Shown here one piece after another: positions 1 through 8,621 of a stretch of 56,415 nt of DNA (position 1 is its first letter; every line of letters begins with the position of its first letter). Made by a program: the position numbers and the translations under genes. Source of the stretch: an uncultured Planctomycetota bacterium (lineage in GTDB: Bacteria > Planctomycetota > Phycisphaerae > SM23-33); NCBI GenBank assembly GCA_903892515.1, contig CAITIS010000056.1:1-56415 (forward strand), given 5' to 3'. The notes beneath the pieces are model-generated. The model worked only from the letters and a program-made list of their open reading frames with translations, did no database searches and had not been told where the DNA came from.

Positions 1-3000
1 AGCAGCCAGAAGCCCGGCATGATGCCGATGATCGTCAGCGGGATCGCCAGCATGACCACGCCGGAGATGGCGAACGACCGTGTCTGGCCCACCAGCAGGA
101 TGTAGATCGCGACCAGTGCCGCTACGAAGGCAAGTCCCATGTCGCGGAAGACATCCAGCGTGAGCTGCCACTCGCCCTCGCCGCCGAAGCTGACGCGAAT
201 ATCCTGCGGCACAGCCCATGCCACCCCGCCGCCATTCGTGAGGAACGTCCGCCATTCAGGCGGGCGACCCGTCGCCGTCGAGACCCAGCCATTGCCGACC
301 ACCTTGGCAGACGCTGGGGTGGCATGGTCATCCGCCCGTTGTTTGGGCGGTGACCATGTTGGGACGTCCTGAGCATGGTCATCGCTGAGGCGAGTGACCA
401 TGTCACCCTTCACCTGGTCAGCCTTGATGTCTACCACGGCCTCGGCGGGTGTTCGCCCAGCCATTTCAGCCGTCACGTACATCACCGGCTGGAGATTCTT
501 GTGGTAGATCGTCTGCTCCACTCGTTTCGTTTCCCACTTGCCCAGTTCAGCCAGCGAGACAAGCTGCCCGCTCGGCGGTGAGCTCGCGGTCGAACCGTCC
601 CGGCCCTTCAGGCCGATCTTCGACAAATCGAACGCGCTGGATCGCTTTTCCTGCGGCAGGCGCAACTCGATCTGTAACGCATTGCGTTCGTTGGGCACTT
701 GCAGCACGCCGGCGACGTTGCCGCCCAAGGCCGTGGCGACCGCCTGGGAAATCTGCTGGGTACTGATGCCGCTGATGGCGGCCTTTTCCTTGTCGGTGAC
801 GAAGACCAGCCGGGTCTCCGGCGCCTCGACCATGTCATCGACGTCCACTACGCCGGGCTCGGCCTGCAGGCGGGCCCTAACCACGTCGGCAGCGGCGAGA
901 ATGCTGGCGTAGCTCGTGTCCGGCTGGCCGTAGACTTCGGCCACCACCGTCGAGAGCACCGGCGGCCCGGGCGGGGACTCGATGACCTTGATTCGAGCGT
1001 TATGCTTGCGGGCGATGGCCGTCAGGTCGTCGCGGACACGCAGGGCGATCTCGTGTGTCTGGTCGGATCGCTCCTTTCGGCCGGCGAAGTTGAGTTGCAC
1101 GTCGGCCACGTTGTCGCCGCGCCGCAGGTAGTAGTGACGCACCATGCCGTTGAAGTCCATCGGTGCGGCCAGGCCGACATAAGACGTGTAATCGGTGACC
1201 TCGGGAATCTGGGCGACGTATCGCTCGATGTCCCGTACGGCCGCATCCGTCCGCTCCAGCGTCGTGCCCTCGTCAAAGTCCAGCACGAGTTGCAGGTCGT
1301 CCTTGTTGCCGTAGGGCAGCATCTTCAATGGCACACGTCGCGTGGCTGCCAGGCCGACGGCGAACATCATGAGCCCGCCCATAATCAGCAGGAAGGTTAT
1401 TGCGGCCCAGCGTTTCTTCAGCAGCGGCGCCATGAGTGGATAGAACACTCGATACAGCCAAGTCTGCTTCACGTCGCCGACCGCATGTGGATCGAAATCC
1501 GCCTCGTGCGTTCCCGATTCCCGACTCCCGCTTCCCGACTCCTGCTTCTTATTGTACCGCTTCTTCAGGAAGTGATACGCCAGCCAGGGCGTGATCATGA
1601 ATGCCACGGCCATCGACATGACCATCGTCACCGGCACGTTCAGCGCCATCGGCCGCATGTACGGGCCCATCATGCCGGTGATGAAGAACAGGGGCAGGAA
1701 GGAGAAAATGACCGCGATGGTGGCGGTGATCAGCGGCGGCCGGATCTCGCTGACGGCCTCCATGACGATCTGCCGCGTGGCCTTTCTTCGCAGAGCAAAG
1801 TGCCGGACGATGTTCTCCACGTCGACGATGGGGTCATCCACCAGCAGGCCCAGCGAGAGAATCAGGGCAAAGAGCGTCACGCGATTGATCGTCAGCCCGG
1901 CCAGCAGGTTCACCGCCAGCGTCAGGCCGAAGACCACCGGCACGGCCAGAGCGACGATCAGCGCTTCGCGCCAACCCAGGCTCAGCAGCAGGATCGCAAT
2001 GGCGAAGATCAAGGCCACGGCCAGCGCCTCGATCAGGTCGTTGACCTTGTCGTTGGAACTGATGCCGGCGTTGCGGGTGACGGTCATATGCACGCTGGAG
2101 GGCAGGATCTCGCGCCGCAGATCGTCGGCAGCGGCCAGCACCTCATCGGCCACCGTGACGGCGTTGGTGCCTTTCTTCTTGGCAATTGCGATGGTTACGG
2201 CCGGCGCGGCCTGGCCATCCTTGCCTGATGCCTCGCCCAACGTGGTTCCGGCCACGCCGGGCCGTTCGGCGAATCCGTGTGCCGGCCCCCAGCCGTGACG
2301 GACATAACTCGTGATCTCGGCCGGACCGTCCTGGATGTCGGCGACGTCCTTCAAAAACACCGGCCGGTCGCCGGCGACGTTGATCACCAGTTCCTGCAAC
2401 TGTCGTGGGCTGTCAAAGGCAGTGCCCGCCTCAACCACGATGTCCCTGTCGTTGCGGCGGAAATCGCCCGCCAGCCGGCTGGTATTGCCCGAGGCGATGG
2501 CTTGCTGGATTTCATCCGACGAGACGCCGTACGCCTGCATGCGGTCGTTGTCGAGGTAGACGTGCACCGTCCGCGGCTGCCCGCCCACGACATACGCCCG
2601 CGAGACATCCTTCGTGGCCGCCAGGCGATTCACCAGCTCTTCTGCCTGCCGCCGCAACTGGTACGAAGCATCTGCTTGGCCGCTATCGTCGGTCAGTGTC
2701 AGCGTGACAATGGGCACATCGTCGATTTCAATGGGCTTGATCACCCAGCCGGTCACGCCGGGAGGCACGGTGTCGAGGCTCTCATCGATCTTCTTGTGCA
2801 GCTTGACTAAGCTGCGCTCGCGATCCTGGCCCACGTAATAACGCACCGTAATGATGGCCTGGTCCTGCCGCGACATGGAGTAGACATATTCCACGCCGTC
2901 GATCTGGTAGAGCAGCTTTTCCAACGGCGTGGCGATGAGTTGCTCGACCTCCTTGGCCGAATGGCCCGGGAAGTTCACGTACACGTCGGCCATGGGCACG

Positions 3001-3176
3001 ACGATCTGCGGGTCTTCCTCGCGCGGCGTGACCATCAAGGCCGTCGCGCCGATGGCTGTGGCCAGAATGATGAAAATCAGCGGCAAATTGGAATTCAGGA
3101 AGATCCGGACGATGGCATTGGTGAAGCCGCCTCTATGGTCCGGCCCGCCGGGCAGTGCCTGTGGATGCTCACTCAT
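1..3176 (-). CDS. RND efflux pump inner-membrane subunit (AcrB/CusA family), partial
   Basis: Proton-driven efflux pump subunit of the inner membrane. About 1,058 codons are open from the ATG at 3176 to the left edge, where the C-terminus is cut off within the last membrane segments. Family hallmarks are the N-terminal membrane helix, paired porter domains, and the TM4 block GLLVDDPIVDVEN near residue 440. Its ATG overlaps the adaptor stop by 8 bases (ATGAGTGA), so the two are translationally coupled. Two segments look foreign. Residues about 543-555 are a Gly/Ser/Glu-rich stretch encoded by a TTCCCGACT-type simple repeat (1511-1547). Residues about 925-953 are encoded by two adjacent CATGGTCA/TGACCATG hairpins (324-358 and 374-402). 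The frame stays open through both. The substrate cannot be told from sequence. Confidence 0.93.
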   Translation of the reverse strand, partial: MSEHPQALPGGPDHRGGFTNAIVRIFLNSNLPLIFIILATAIGATALMVTPREEDPQIVVPMADVYVNFPGHSAKEVEQLIATPLEKLLYQIDGVEYVYSMSRQDQAIITVRYYVGQDRERSLVKLHKKIDESLDTVPPGVTGWVIKPIEIDDVPIVTLTLTDDSGQADASYQLRRQAEELVNRLAATKDVSRAYVVGGQPRTVHVYLDNDRMQAYGVSSDEIQQAIASGNTSRLAGDFRRNDRDIVVEAGTAFDSPRQLQELVINVAGDRPVFLKDVADIQDGPAEITSYVRHGWGPAHGFAERPGVAGTTLGEASGKDGQAAPAVTIAIAKKKGTNAVTVADEVLAAADDLRREILPSSVHMTVTRNAGISSNDKVNDLIEALAVALIFAIAILLLSLGWREALIVALAVPVVFGLTLAVNLLAGLTINRVTLFALILSLGLLVDDPIVDVENIVRHFALRRKATRQIVMEAVSEIRPPLITATIAVIFSFLPLFFITGMMGPYMRPMALNVPVTMVMSMAVAFMITPWLAYHFLKKRYNKKQESGSGSRESGTHEADFDPHAVGDVKQTWLYRVFYPLMAPLLKKRWAAITFLLIMGGLMMFAVGLAATRRVPLKMLPYGNKDDLQLVLDFDEGTTLERTDAAVRDIERYVAQIPEVTDYTSYVGLAAPMDFNGMVRHYYLRRGDNVADVQLNFAGRKERSDQTHEIALRVRDDLTAIARKHNARIKVIESPPGPPVLSTVVAEVYGQPDTSYASILAAADVVRARLQAEPGVVDVDDMVEAPETRLVFVTDKEKAAISGISTQQISQAVATALGGNVAGVLQVPNERNALQIELRLPQEKRSSAFDLSKIGLKGRDGSTASSPPSGQLVSLAELGKWETKRVEQTIYHKNLQPVMYVTAEMAGRTPAEAVVDIKADQVKGDMVTRLSDDHAQDVPTWSPPKQRADDHATPASAKVVGNGWVSTATGRPPEWRTFLTNGGGVAWAVPQDIRVSFGGEGEWQLTLDVFRDMGLAFVAALVAIYILLVGQTRSFAISGVVMLAIPLTIIGIMPGFWL
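324..402. repeat. Two CATGGTCA hairpins inside the RND pump gene
   Basis: Two consecutive inverted repeats share the outer arms CATGGTCA and TGACCATG. The first (324-358) has the inner stem CCGCCC/GGGCGG. The second (374-402) has the inner stem CGC/GCG. Both lie in frame within the pump coding sequence. Related hairpins occur at 3199-3228 and 43723-43754. Confidence 0.75.
1511..1547. repeat. TTCCCGACT-type simple repeat inside the RND pump gene
   Basis: A run of degenerate 8-9 base units (TTCCCGATTCCCGACTCCCG and so on) sits in frame in the pump gene and encodes a Ser/Gly/Glu-rich stretch. It is the same composition class as the GGAATCCGGAATC arrays at 37852-38044 and 48077-48180. Confidence 0.6.
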
Positions 3177-4344
3177 GGGCGGCCTCCGTGGTGGGTGGCA
3201 TGGTCAGCCCGCTTTTGGGCTGGCCATGAACGGTTGGGTTCGATGCAGGACCGCTGGAAGGCGTCGTGGCCATCGCACCCTCAACCAGCTTCTCGCCCTC
3301 AGACAGCCCCGACAGCACCTCGACGACATTGCCTTGTTCCGGCAGATTCCGGCCTAGCCGAACAGCGCGGCGATCTACCTTGCCATCCACCACCACGCGG
3401 ACCATGTCCAGTTGTCCTATGTGCGTCACAGATGTCGCGGGGATGACCAGCACGTCCTGCGTATCCAGCGGGATTCTCAGCCGGCCAAAGGTGCCGGCGT
3501 AAACGCCCGGTTCGCACGGGCCGGAAACTTTGACTGAAAACGTCCGGCTGGCGGATTCGGCTTCTGGCACGATTTCCGTAACAGTGCCGTGGCACAGCGG
3601 CTTGTCGCTGCTCACCTGCACGTCGAGCTGCTGGCCAACCTTGAGCCGCTGGGCCAGCGACTCCCGCACGCGGGCCACCAGTTGCATCCGCTGCGGGTCG
3701 TACAGCGTCAGCAGCACCTCGCCGGGCGCGGCAGTATCGCCCACGTTGACCTTCTTGTCGATAATGATGCCGTCCATAGGCGAGCAGACGACGCTGTAGT
3801 CCAAGGCGATGCGGGCGGAATTGAGTGCCTCCTCGGCCCGCTGCACGTCGGCCTCGGCGGACTTGTATGCGTTGTCGGCCCGTTCGAGATCGATCTTCGA
3901 CGACGCTTCGACTTTGAAGGCTTTGGCCGTAGCGTCGAGTTCGGACTTGGCGCGGTCGCGATTGGCCTTGGCGGAGTCCAGTGCCGCCTGAGCCCTGCCG
4001 ACATCGGACTTGAGCGACTTGTCGTCCAGCCGGATGAGCACGTCGCCCTTATGCACGGCCTGGCCGGCCTTGACGTTGACCTCCAGCACCTTCTCCATGA
4101 CCTTCGAGCCCACGGCCGACTCGTAGATCGGGCGAACCGTGCCCGTGGCGGTCTCGGTTTCCAGGATGGTGATCTTCTTCACCGGCACGGTCGAAAGCCC
4201 GGCCGCCGGGGCCAACTGCTCCGCCGTCGCGGCGTGCGGCTTCACCTTGGCATGGAACGCGCCCATCAGCCACAGCATCAGGCCGACAACCACCACGACC
4301 AGCAGCACGACCTGCCCGACTCGTTTACTCCACGCTCGTTTCAT
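3169..4344 (-). CDS. RND efflux periplasmic adaptor (HlyD/MFP family)
   Basis: Membrane fusion protein that links the RND pump to an outer-membrane channel. It has an N-terminal membrane anchor, then a biotinyl-lipoyl half, a long alpha-hairpin rich in Ala/Lys/Asp, the second lipoyl half (CSPMDGII), a beta-barrel and a membrane-proximal domain. The open frame extends to 4365, but AAGGAG at 4351-4356 lies 6 bases before the ATG at 4344, giving the start MKRAW and 391 residues. The upstream ATGs sit on top of that Shine-Dalgarno. A CATGGTCA-type hairpin (3199-3228) is read through near residues 372-382 at the C-terminus. It lies downstream of the methyltransferase and overlaps the pump by 8 bases. 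Confidence 0.9.
   Translation of the reverse strand: MKRAWSKRVGQVVLLVVVVVGLMLWLMGAFHAKVKPHAATAEQLAPAAGLSTVPVKKITILETETATGTVRPIYESAVGSKVMEKVLEVNVKAGQAVHKGDVLIRLDDKSLKSDVGRAQAALDSAKANRDRAKSELDATAKAFKVEASSKIDLERADNAYKSAEADVQRAEEALNSARIALDYSVVCSPMDGIIIDKKVNVGDTAAPGEVLLTLYDPQRMQLVARVRESLAQRLKVGQQLDVQVSSDKPLCHGTVTEIVPEAESASRTFSVKVSGPCEPGVYAGTFGRLRIPLDTQDVLVIPATSVTHIGQLDMVRVVVDGKVDRRAVRLGRNLPEQGNVVEVLSGLSEGEKLVEGAMATTPSSGPASNPTVHGQPKSGLTMPPTTEAAHE
3199..3228. repeat. CATGGTCA hairpin in the 3' end of the adaptor gene
   Basis: CATGGTCAGCCC pairs with GGGCTGGCCATG across the loop GCTTTT. It belongs to the same family as 324-402 and 43723-43754, with a different inner stem, and it is read in frame by the adaptor gene. 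Confidence 0.75.
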
Positions 4345-4361
4345 CATGCGCTCCTTCAACA

Positions 4362-4988
4362 TCATTGCCGCCTGGCCGTGATCAGAAAGACCGAAAACTC
4401 CCGTTCGCCGCCGGCTTCGACCGGCTTGGTGAAGGTCGTAACCGTTATATCCCTGCTATCGGTGAAGCCGTGCCGCACAAGCCGACTCTTCAACTCGACA
4501 CGGTCGAACCCGTGGTGGGGAACTGGCCTGGAGGCGGGGTGGAATACTCCCGGTTCGGTATCAAGATCGGCGATACACAGCACGCCGCCGGGACGCAGCA
4601 GCGTGTGGAACGCCAGCAGAACTCTGTCCACGTCGGCGATGTGATGCATGGCCATGCCGACTGCAACCAAGTCGAAGCGATCATCGGGTACCGGATCGTT
4701 CTCAAGGTCCAGCCGGATGGCTCGCATTGTGCTCAGTCCGCCCTCGCTGATCTTCTTGTTGAGCACCTCCAGCATGCCAGGGGAGTTGTCCGCCCCGGTC
4801 ACGCTGCGAACGTGGGCAAGCAGGTACAGTCCCAGCAGCCCTGTCCCGCAGCCATAGTCCAGAACGTCCATCGTCTTGGACAACTGGACCTCGCGGAGGA
4901 TGGCGGCCCCGGTCGCCTTCACCAACTGGACGCGGCGGGGTTGGTCGTCCCAGCCAGATGCCGCCCTGTCAAAATAGCTCTCGCTCAT
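4362..4988 (-). CDS. Class I SAM-dependent methyltransferase
   Basis: Soluble methyltransferase of 208 residues. Motif I is VLDYGCGTG at about residues 42-50, the acidic motif II region follows (TGADNSPGM), and a post-I HHIADVD segment lies near residue 116, the pattern of UbiE/Methyltransf_11 relatives. The acceptor is not recognisable. It sits between the Mrp ATPase and the efflux adaptor, about 140 bases downstream of Mrp, so it may belong to the same transcript. The adaptor start chosen here lies 17 bases beyond its stop. Confidence 0.88.
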   Translation of the reverse strand: MSESYFDRAASGWDDQPRRVQLVKATGAAILREVQLSKTMDVLDYGCGTGLLGLYLLAHVRSVTGADNSPGMLEVLNKKISEGGLSTMRAIRLDLENDPVPDDRFDLVAVGMAMHHIADVDRVLLAFHTLLRPGGVLCIADLDTEPGVFHPASRPVPHHGFDRVELKSRLVRHGFTDSRDITVTTFTKPVEAGGEREFSVFLITARRQ

Positions 4989-5017
4989 GATTCACCCATG
5001 GCACCGCCACTGCGCCC

Positions 5018-5046
5018 AAGACAATCCGCAGATGACGCAGATGTCA
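5018..5046. repeat. CCGCAGATGACGCAGATG interspersed repeat
   Basis: A copy of the ATCCGCAGAT-NNGCAGAT repeat family lies in the gap between the methyltransferase and Mrp genes. Other copies are at 22967-22993, 27526-27567, 28023-28105 and, reversed, 31594-31620. Confidence 0.55.
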
Positions 5047-5132
5047 AAACAGCTCTTGCTCACGATTCACGCATGGCGCCGCCGCTGCGCCGGGCCGGGC
5101 GGTGTTCTCGACCAGTGCAACTCGAGCGCCCG

Positions 5133-6032
5133 CTATGATGCACCGTCTTTCCCGGCACTCGGTGTCGCTGGACCAACACAGCCCTTGGCCGATCCTGCAT
5201 CGACAATGTGCGCCACGATCGCAGAGAACGCCTTGGCCGCCGGAGTTTCCGAATGGCGATGAATGAAGGGCTGGCCGGAATCACCGGCCGTCACCATCGC
5301 CGGATCAATGGGCAGACGCCCAAGGAAGGGAACGTGCATCTCGGCGGCGAGTTTCTCGCCACCGCCGGCTTTGAATAGATCCACCACCTGCCCGCAGTGA
5401 GGGCAGGCCAGGCCGCTCATGTTCTCGATGATGCCCAGGACGGGCAGCCCCAGCGCCTTGCAGAACGAGACGCTTCGCCGCACGTCGGAGATGGCCAACT
5501 CCTGCGGCGTTGTGACGATTACCGCGGCCGCCGGAGTCCCGACCAGTTGGGCCACTGCCAGGGGCTCATCGCCCGTGCCCGGCGGCGAATCGATCACCAG
5601 GTAGTCCAGCCGTCCCCAGTCCACGTTGGCAAGGAACTGCTGGATGACGCTGTACTTCATCGGTCCGCGCCAGATGACCGGGGCGTCGGCGCTTTCCAAC
5701 AGGAAGCCGATGGACATGACCTTCAGGTTCTCCGTGACCTCAAGCGGACGCATTTCCAGGCCGCCGGCCTCGATCCGCTGCCCCTCCAGCCCCATGAGCC
5801 TGGGAATGCTGGGCCCATGCACATCGACATCCAACAGGCCGACCTTCCGCCCTTCCATCGCCAACGCCACCGCCAGATTCGCCGCCACCGTGCTCTTGCC
5901 TACGCCGCCTTTGCCCGAAAGAACCAGCAGTTTCATGCCGATCTCGCGCATGCGGCCTTCGAGCATGATCTGCTCCATCTCGCGCTCCTGGGCGCCATGT
6001 GAATCAGCGTGTGAACAGCCTTCCGAACTCAT
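5133..6032 (-). CDS. Mrp/ApbC-type P-loop ATPase, iron-sulfur carrier
   Basis: Mrp/NBP35 family ATPase of 299 residues, thought to carry and transfer Fe-S clusters. The deviant Walker A is GKGGVGKST near residue 40, followed by DVDVHGPSIPRLMG, DSPPGTGDE and the IENMSG segment. A Cys pair (CPHCG) in the C-terminal third is the usual site for a bridging cluster. The N-terminal extension holds one Cys and two His. Its neighbours, a NifX-like protein and DUF134, form a grouping often seen in anaerobes, which supports a metal-cofactor role. GGAAG lies before the ATG. Confidence 0.92.
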   Translation of the reverse strand: MSSEGCSHADSHGAQEREMEQIMLEGRMREIGMKLLVLSGKGGVGKSTVAANLAVALAMEGRKVGLLDVDVHGPSIPRLMGLEGQRIEAGGLEMRPLEVTENLKVMSIGFLLESADAPVIWRGPMKYSVIQQFLANVDWGRLDYLVIDSPPGTGDEPLAVAQLVGTPAAAVIVTTPQELAISDVRRSVSFCKALGLPVLGIIENMSGLACPHCGQVVDLFKAGGGEKLAAEMHVPFLGRLPIDPAMVTAGDSGQPFIHRHSETPAAKAFSAIVAHIVDAGSAKGCVGPATPSAGKDGAS

Positions 6033-6173
6033 GCTTCTTCCATTTCCAGGGCGGCTGAAGATGGCCGCCCATGCAGCTCAATTGATGATGCCTCCGGCTG
6101 CTCCATGCGCAGAGTGCTGCATACGAAGCGGCCCTCGCAATGCGAGCCTACTGGTCCTCATCGCCCGATGGAG

Positions 6174-6566
6174 CTACCCGTGACAGCGGCAGAAGCCGCC
6201 GCCGGGCTTGAGCGTGCCGTCCATGAACTGCTGGACCGCCTCTTCGGGCGTTAAGGTCGGCTCGACCATCAAGGGCGCGATCCCCTTGGCCTTCAGGTCC
6301 TCGGCCGCTCGCCAGCCCATGCCGCCACACAGCAGCACCTGGCAGTCCTGCAGCGCGGCGATCACATCGGCGTGGCTGTGGTGCTCGTCGTGGTGGTGCT
6401 CCTCGTGCCCCTGGCACTGGCCTTGGGCATGGGCCGTGTAGGTGTTATCCCTCGTCTCCTGGCTGAGAATCTTTTTCTCCTCGACCGTAAAGACGATGAA
6501 ACAGCGGCTCTGGCCAAAGTGCTGCGACATCAATACGCCATCTGCGGACGCAACTGCGATCTTCAT
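6174..6566 (-). CDS. NifX/NifB-like dinitrogenase iron-molybdenum cofactor family protein
   Basis: 130-residue member of the Fe-Mo cofactor biosynthesis fold (RNase H-like; NifX, NafY and NifB C-terminal relatives). It begins MKIAVAS, has the HFGQ motif near residue 16, and keeps LLCGGMGWRA near residue 80. A His-rich loop (HEEHHHDEHHSH, residues about 54-65) is suited to metal binding. There are no nif structural genes nearby, so a general metallocluster carrier is more likely than nitrogen fixation. AAGGAG precedes the ATG, and the start overlaps the DUF134 stop as ATGA. Confidence 0.88.
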   Translation of the reverse strand: MKIAVASADGVLMSQHFGQSRCFIVFTVEEKKILSQETRDNTYTAHAQGQCQGHEEHHHDEHHSHADVIAALQDCQVLLCGGMGWRAAEDLKAKGIAPLMVEPTLTPEEAVQQFMDGTLKPGGGFCRCHG

Positions 6567-7117
6567 GCTGATTCTCCTTCGCCGGACTTGCCGGGATTAT
6601 CTTGAGTGATGATGCCAACGCCGCGCCGGATCGTTGCGCCGGCTTTGCGCCGGTGGCATCTTCCACGCCCGCCGCCCCAACCCGGGCCACCGCCGGCACA
6701 ACCGCGCTCTCCGGCCGCTCGGTGGATGTTGTTGCTGGCGCACTTCGGACAGCTCTGAGGACGCCCGGTTCCGTGCGGCAACTCCCAGATGTGCTGACAT
6801 TCGGAGCACTGAAACTTTCTCATGGTCACTACCTCTACTGTGCCGCCCTCGATGCGGAGAGCCTGGCCCTGGCACAATGCCTGGGCCACCTTGCGGCGTG
6901 CCGATTCGATCACCCGCCCAAACGTCGGGCGGGAGATGTTCATCTGCTTAGCGGCCTGTTCCTGATACATGCCTTCCAGGTCGGCCAGGCGCAGCGCCTC
7001 CATCTCGTCCACCGTCAGGACGATTTCATCGAGCGACGAGCAGGGTACGCCGGCGGGCTTGAACAGCCCGCAGCGCGGCATTTGGCCAACTCTTCGGCAA
7101 CATGTCGGTCTGGGCAC
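6563..7117 (-). CDS. DUF134 helix-turn-helix regulator fused to a zinc ribbon
   Basis: 184-residue protein. Residues about 1-95 are DUF134, a predicted HTH protein (LTVDEMEALRLAD, then the recognition helix region SRPTFGRVIESAR). A zinc ribbon follows near residue 100 with CSEC and CPKC. The Gly/Arg/Cys-rich tail is low complexity. The start is GTG, with AAGGAG 9 bases upstream. As first gene after the promoter at 7141-7169 it probably regulates the downstream NifX-Mrp genes; the effector is unknown. Confidence 0.87.
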   Translation of the reverse strand: MPRPTCCRRVGQMPRCGLFKPAGVPCSSLDEIVLTVDEMEALRLADLEGMYQEQAAKQMNISRPTFGRVIESARRKVAQALCQGQALRIEGGTVEVVTMRKFQCSECQHIWELPHGTGRPQSCPKCASNNIHRAAGERGCAGGGPGWGGGRGRCHRRKAGATIRRGVGIITQDNPGKSGEGESA

Positions 7118-7140
7118 TTCAGACTCTCCTTGATTCAGGC

Positions 7141-7169
7141 ATTATGAGCATACGCTTGTAACCTGTAAA
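7141..7169 (-). promoter_or_regulatory. Sigma70-type promoter for the DUF134-NifX-Mrp operon
   Basis: On the minus strand TTTACA (7169-7164), a 17-base spacer and CATAAT (7146-7141) form a near-consensus promoter. The predicted start of transcription is near 7134, leaving a short leader that contains the AAGGAG before the GTG start. Confidence 0.65.
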
Positions 7170-7197
7170 GAACAAAGTGCTGAGGACTCGTGGTGCA

Positions 7198-7697
7198 GTC
7201 CTTGCCCAGTAAGACCCGGACGAGGGGGATGATGGCGATGGCGTCAGAGCACGCCGATACGCCCGGCAACGCGCCCATCAGCATTCCCGGTCAATGCAGA
7301 ACCCAAAAATATCTCCATCGTTCGCCACGGCACGGGCGTTGATCCATCTATTGCCGGCCCAGGTGCCTACGCCGGGCGGGGCGACTGGTTCAGCCAGGCC
7401 AACTCAGTCAAGTGCTTCACCCTGACGAGCGCCGACGCCGACGCGTGGGACAACTCCAGTGTGCTGGCCAGCTCGATTGCCAAGGTCAGCATGCGGGGCG
7501 TCCTGGCGGATGCGGGCGGCGTGCCGACCGGCGTTGGATACGAAACTTGCGGCCGGATGTACTTGAGCAGCGCGATACTGCCGCCGGTGTCCAGCGGCGG
7601 TCCGGTCGGCGACGTGGTCGGCGGGAAGGGCGCTGGCACAGGCTGGAGTATGGGCGGCGAAATGGGCGGGCACGCCGGGCCGGGCTGCGGCATGTAG
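7198..7697 (+). other. Gap with a start-less open frame, possible fragment of a secreted protein
   Basis: No complete gene is visible between the two minus-strand operons. A plus-strand frame is open from about 7233 to the stop at 7697. It reads like part of a secreted or beta-rich protein (NISIVRHGTGVDPS near 7308, then a Gly-rich end), but it has no start codon with a ribosome site and its tail overlaps a permease remnant on the other strand. It may be debris or chance. Confidence 0.25.
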
Positions 7698-7885
7698 GGC
7701 GCAGCCCACCACGCGATCTTGTCCATGAATGTACCCAGGAAGCCTTCCGGGACGTAGCTGTGAATGCCCGCGTCCACCGCGCGACAGTTGTCTTGGCGTG
7801 CTGCTCAGGCGCCCGCTTCGATGTCAACTCTCGCTTTCATAGCTCTCTCACATGATTACATTGGACACGTAGCCGCTATTGCCCG
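7690..7885 (-). pseudogene. Decayed fragments of a second ArsP/DUF318-type permease
   Basis: Minus-strand translation at about 7777-7693 gives GIHSYVPEGFLGTFM followed by AWWA, matching GIHGYVPEGFLASFM and AWWA in the intact permease at 11009-12103. A separate bit at about 7885-7853 matches the last codons of that permease (GYVSNVIM-stop versus GYLFNIIM-stop). The C-terminal bit lies upstream of the middle bit, so these are rearranged or from two lost copies. Neither is a working gene. Confidence 0.65.
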
Positions 7886-7907
7886 GCTGGCAGTTCAGGC
7901 GTTCGCG

Positions 7908-8621
7908 TCACGGCGCGACCGCCGGCTTTCCACGAATCAATCCGTCTTCCATCTCCAGCGCTCGGTCAAACAGGTCCAATGCCCTATGATCGTGCGTCAC
8001 GACAATCACGCCGGCCTGCCGCTCGTGCGCCACCTTGCGGAACAGGTCCATGACCTGCCGGCCGCGAACGCTGTCCAGTGCGGCCGTCGGCTCGTCGGCC
8101 AGGATCAAGCTGGGCTGATTGGCCAGGGCCCGCGCCACGGCCACCCGTTGCTGCTGCCCGCCCGATAGCATGTTGGGATAGTGATCGGCGCGATCGGCCA
8201 CGCCCAGGTAATCCAGCAGTTCCGTTGCTCCGTGCTTGGCTCGGCGGGGAGAGTGGCCGTTAATCTCCATCGCCACCTGCACATTCTCGCGCGCCGTCAG
8301 GAACGGGATCAGGTTGGCCTTCTGAAACACGAAGCCCATGTGCTGCCTGCGGAAGGATCGCACGTCCACGGTAAATCGCCCGTCCTCGACCACCGGCTTG
8401 CCCGCCATCCGGATTCGGCCGGCAGTGGGAGGATTGACCAGGCCGACGATCGTCAGCAAGGTGCTCTTGCCCGCGCCGCTGGGGCCCAACAGCGCAATGA
8501 CTTCGCCGCGGGCGAGCGACAGGTCCACGCCTCGCAGCGCCTGCACCTCGGTGTTGCCGCTGCCGTACACCTTCGTCAGGCCGAAGGCCTCAACGGCCAG
8601 TGTGTCCTGCGTGCCAACCAT
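7908..8621 (-). CDS. ABC transporter ATPase (MacB/LolD type)
   Basis: 237-residue cytoplasmic ATPase. Walker A is GPSGAGKST, the signature is LSGGQQQR, Walker B is LILADEP with TAALDS, and the H-loop is VVTHDHR. The open frame extends 50 codons upstream, but that part is a shadow of the permease gene. The start used here is the ATG at 8621, overlapping the permease stop as TGATG, with GAGGTGA about 9 bases upstream. It pairs with the FtsX-like permease and the adaptor to form a tripartite exporter and is the last gene of the arsR operon. Confidence 0.93.
   Translation of the reverse strand: MVGTQDTLAVEAFGLTKVYGSGNTEVQALRGVDLSLARGEVIALLGPSGAGKSTLLTIVGLVNPPTAGRIRMAGKPVVEDGRFTVDVRSFRRQHMGFVFQKANLIPFLTARENVQVAMEINGHSPRRAKHGATELLDYLGVADRADHYPNMLSGGQQQRVAVARALANQPSLILADEPTAALDSVRGRQVMDLFRKVAHERQAGVIVVTHDHRALDLFDRALEMEDGLIRGKPAVAP

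Noticed and set aside
699..2228. Plus-strand open frame of 509 codons
   Set aside because: It is antisense to the RND pump, His/Gln/Asp-rich without a domain, and has no ribosome site. It is a shadow caused by high GC.
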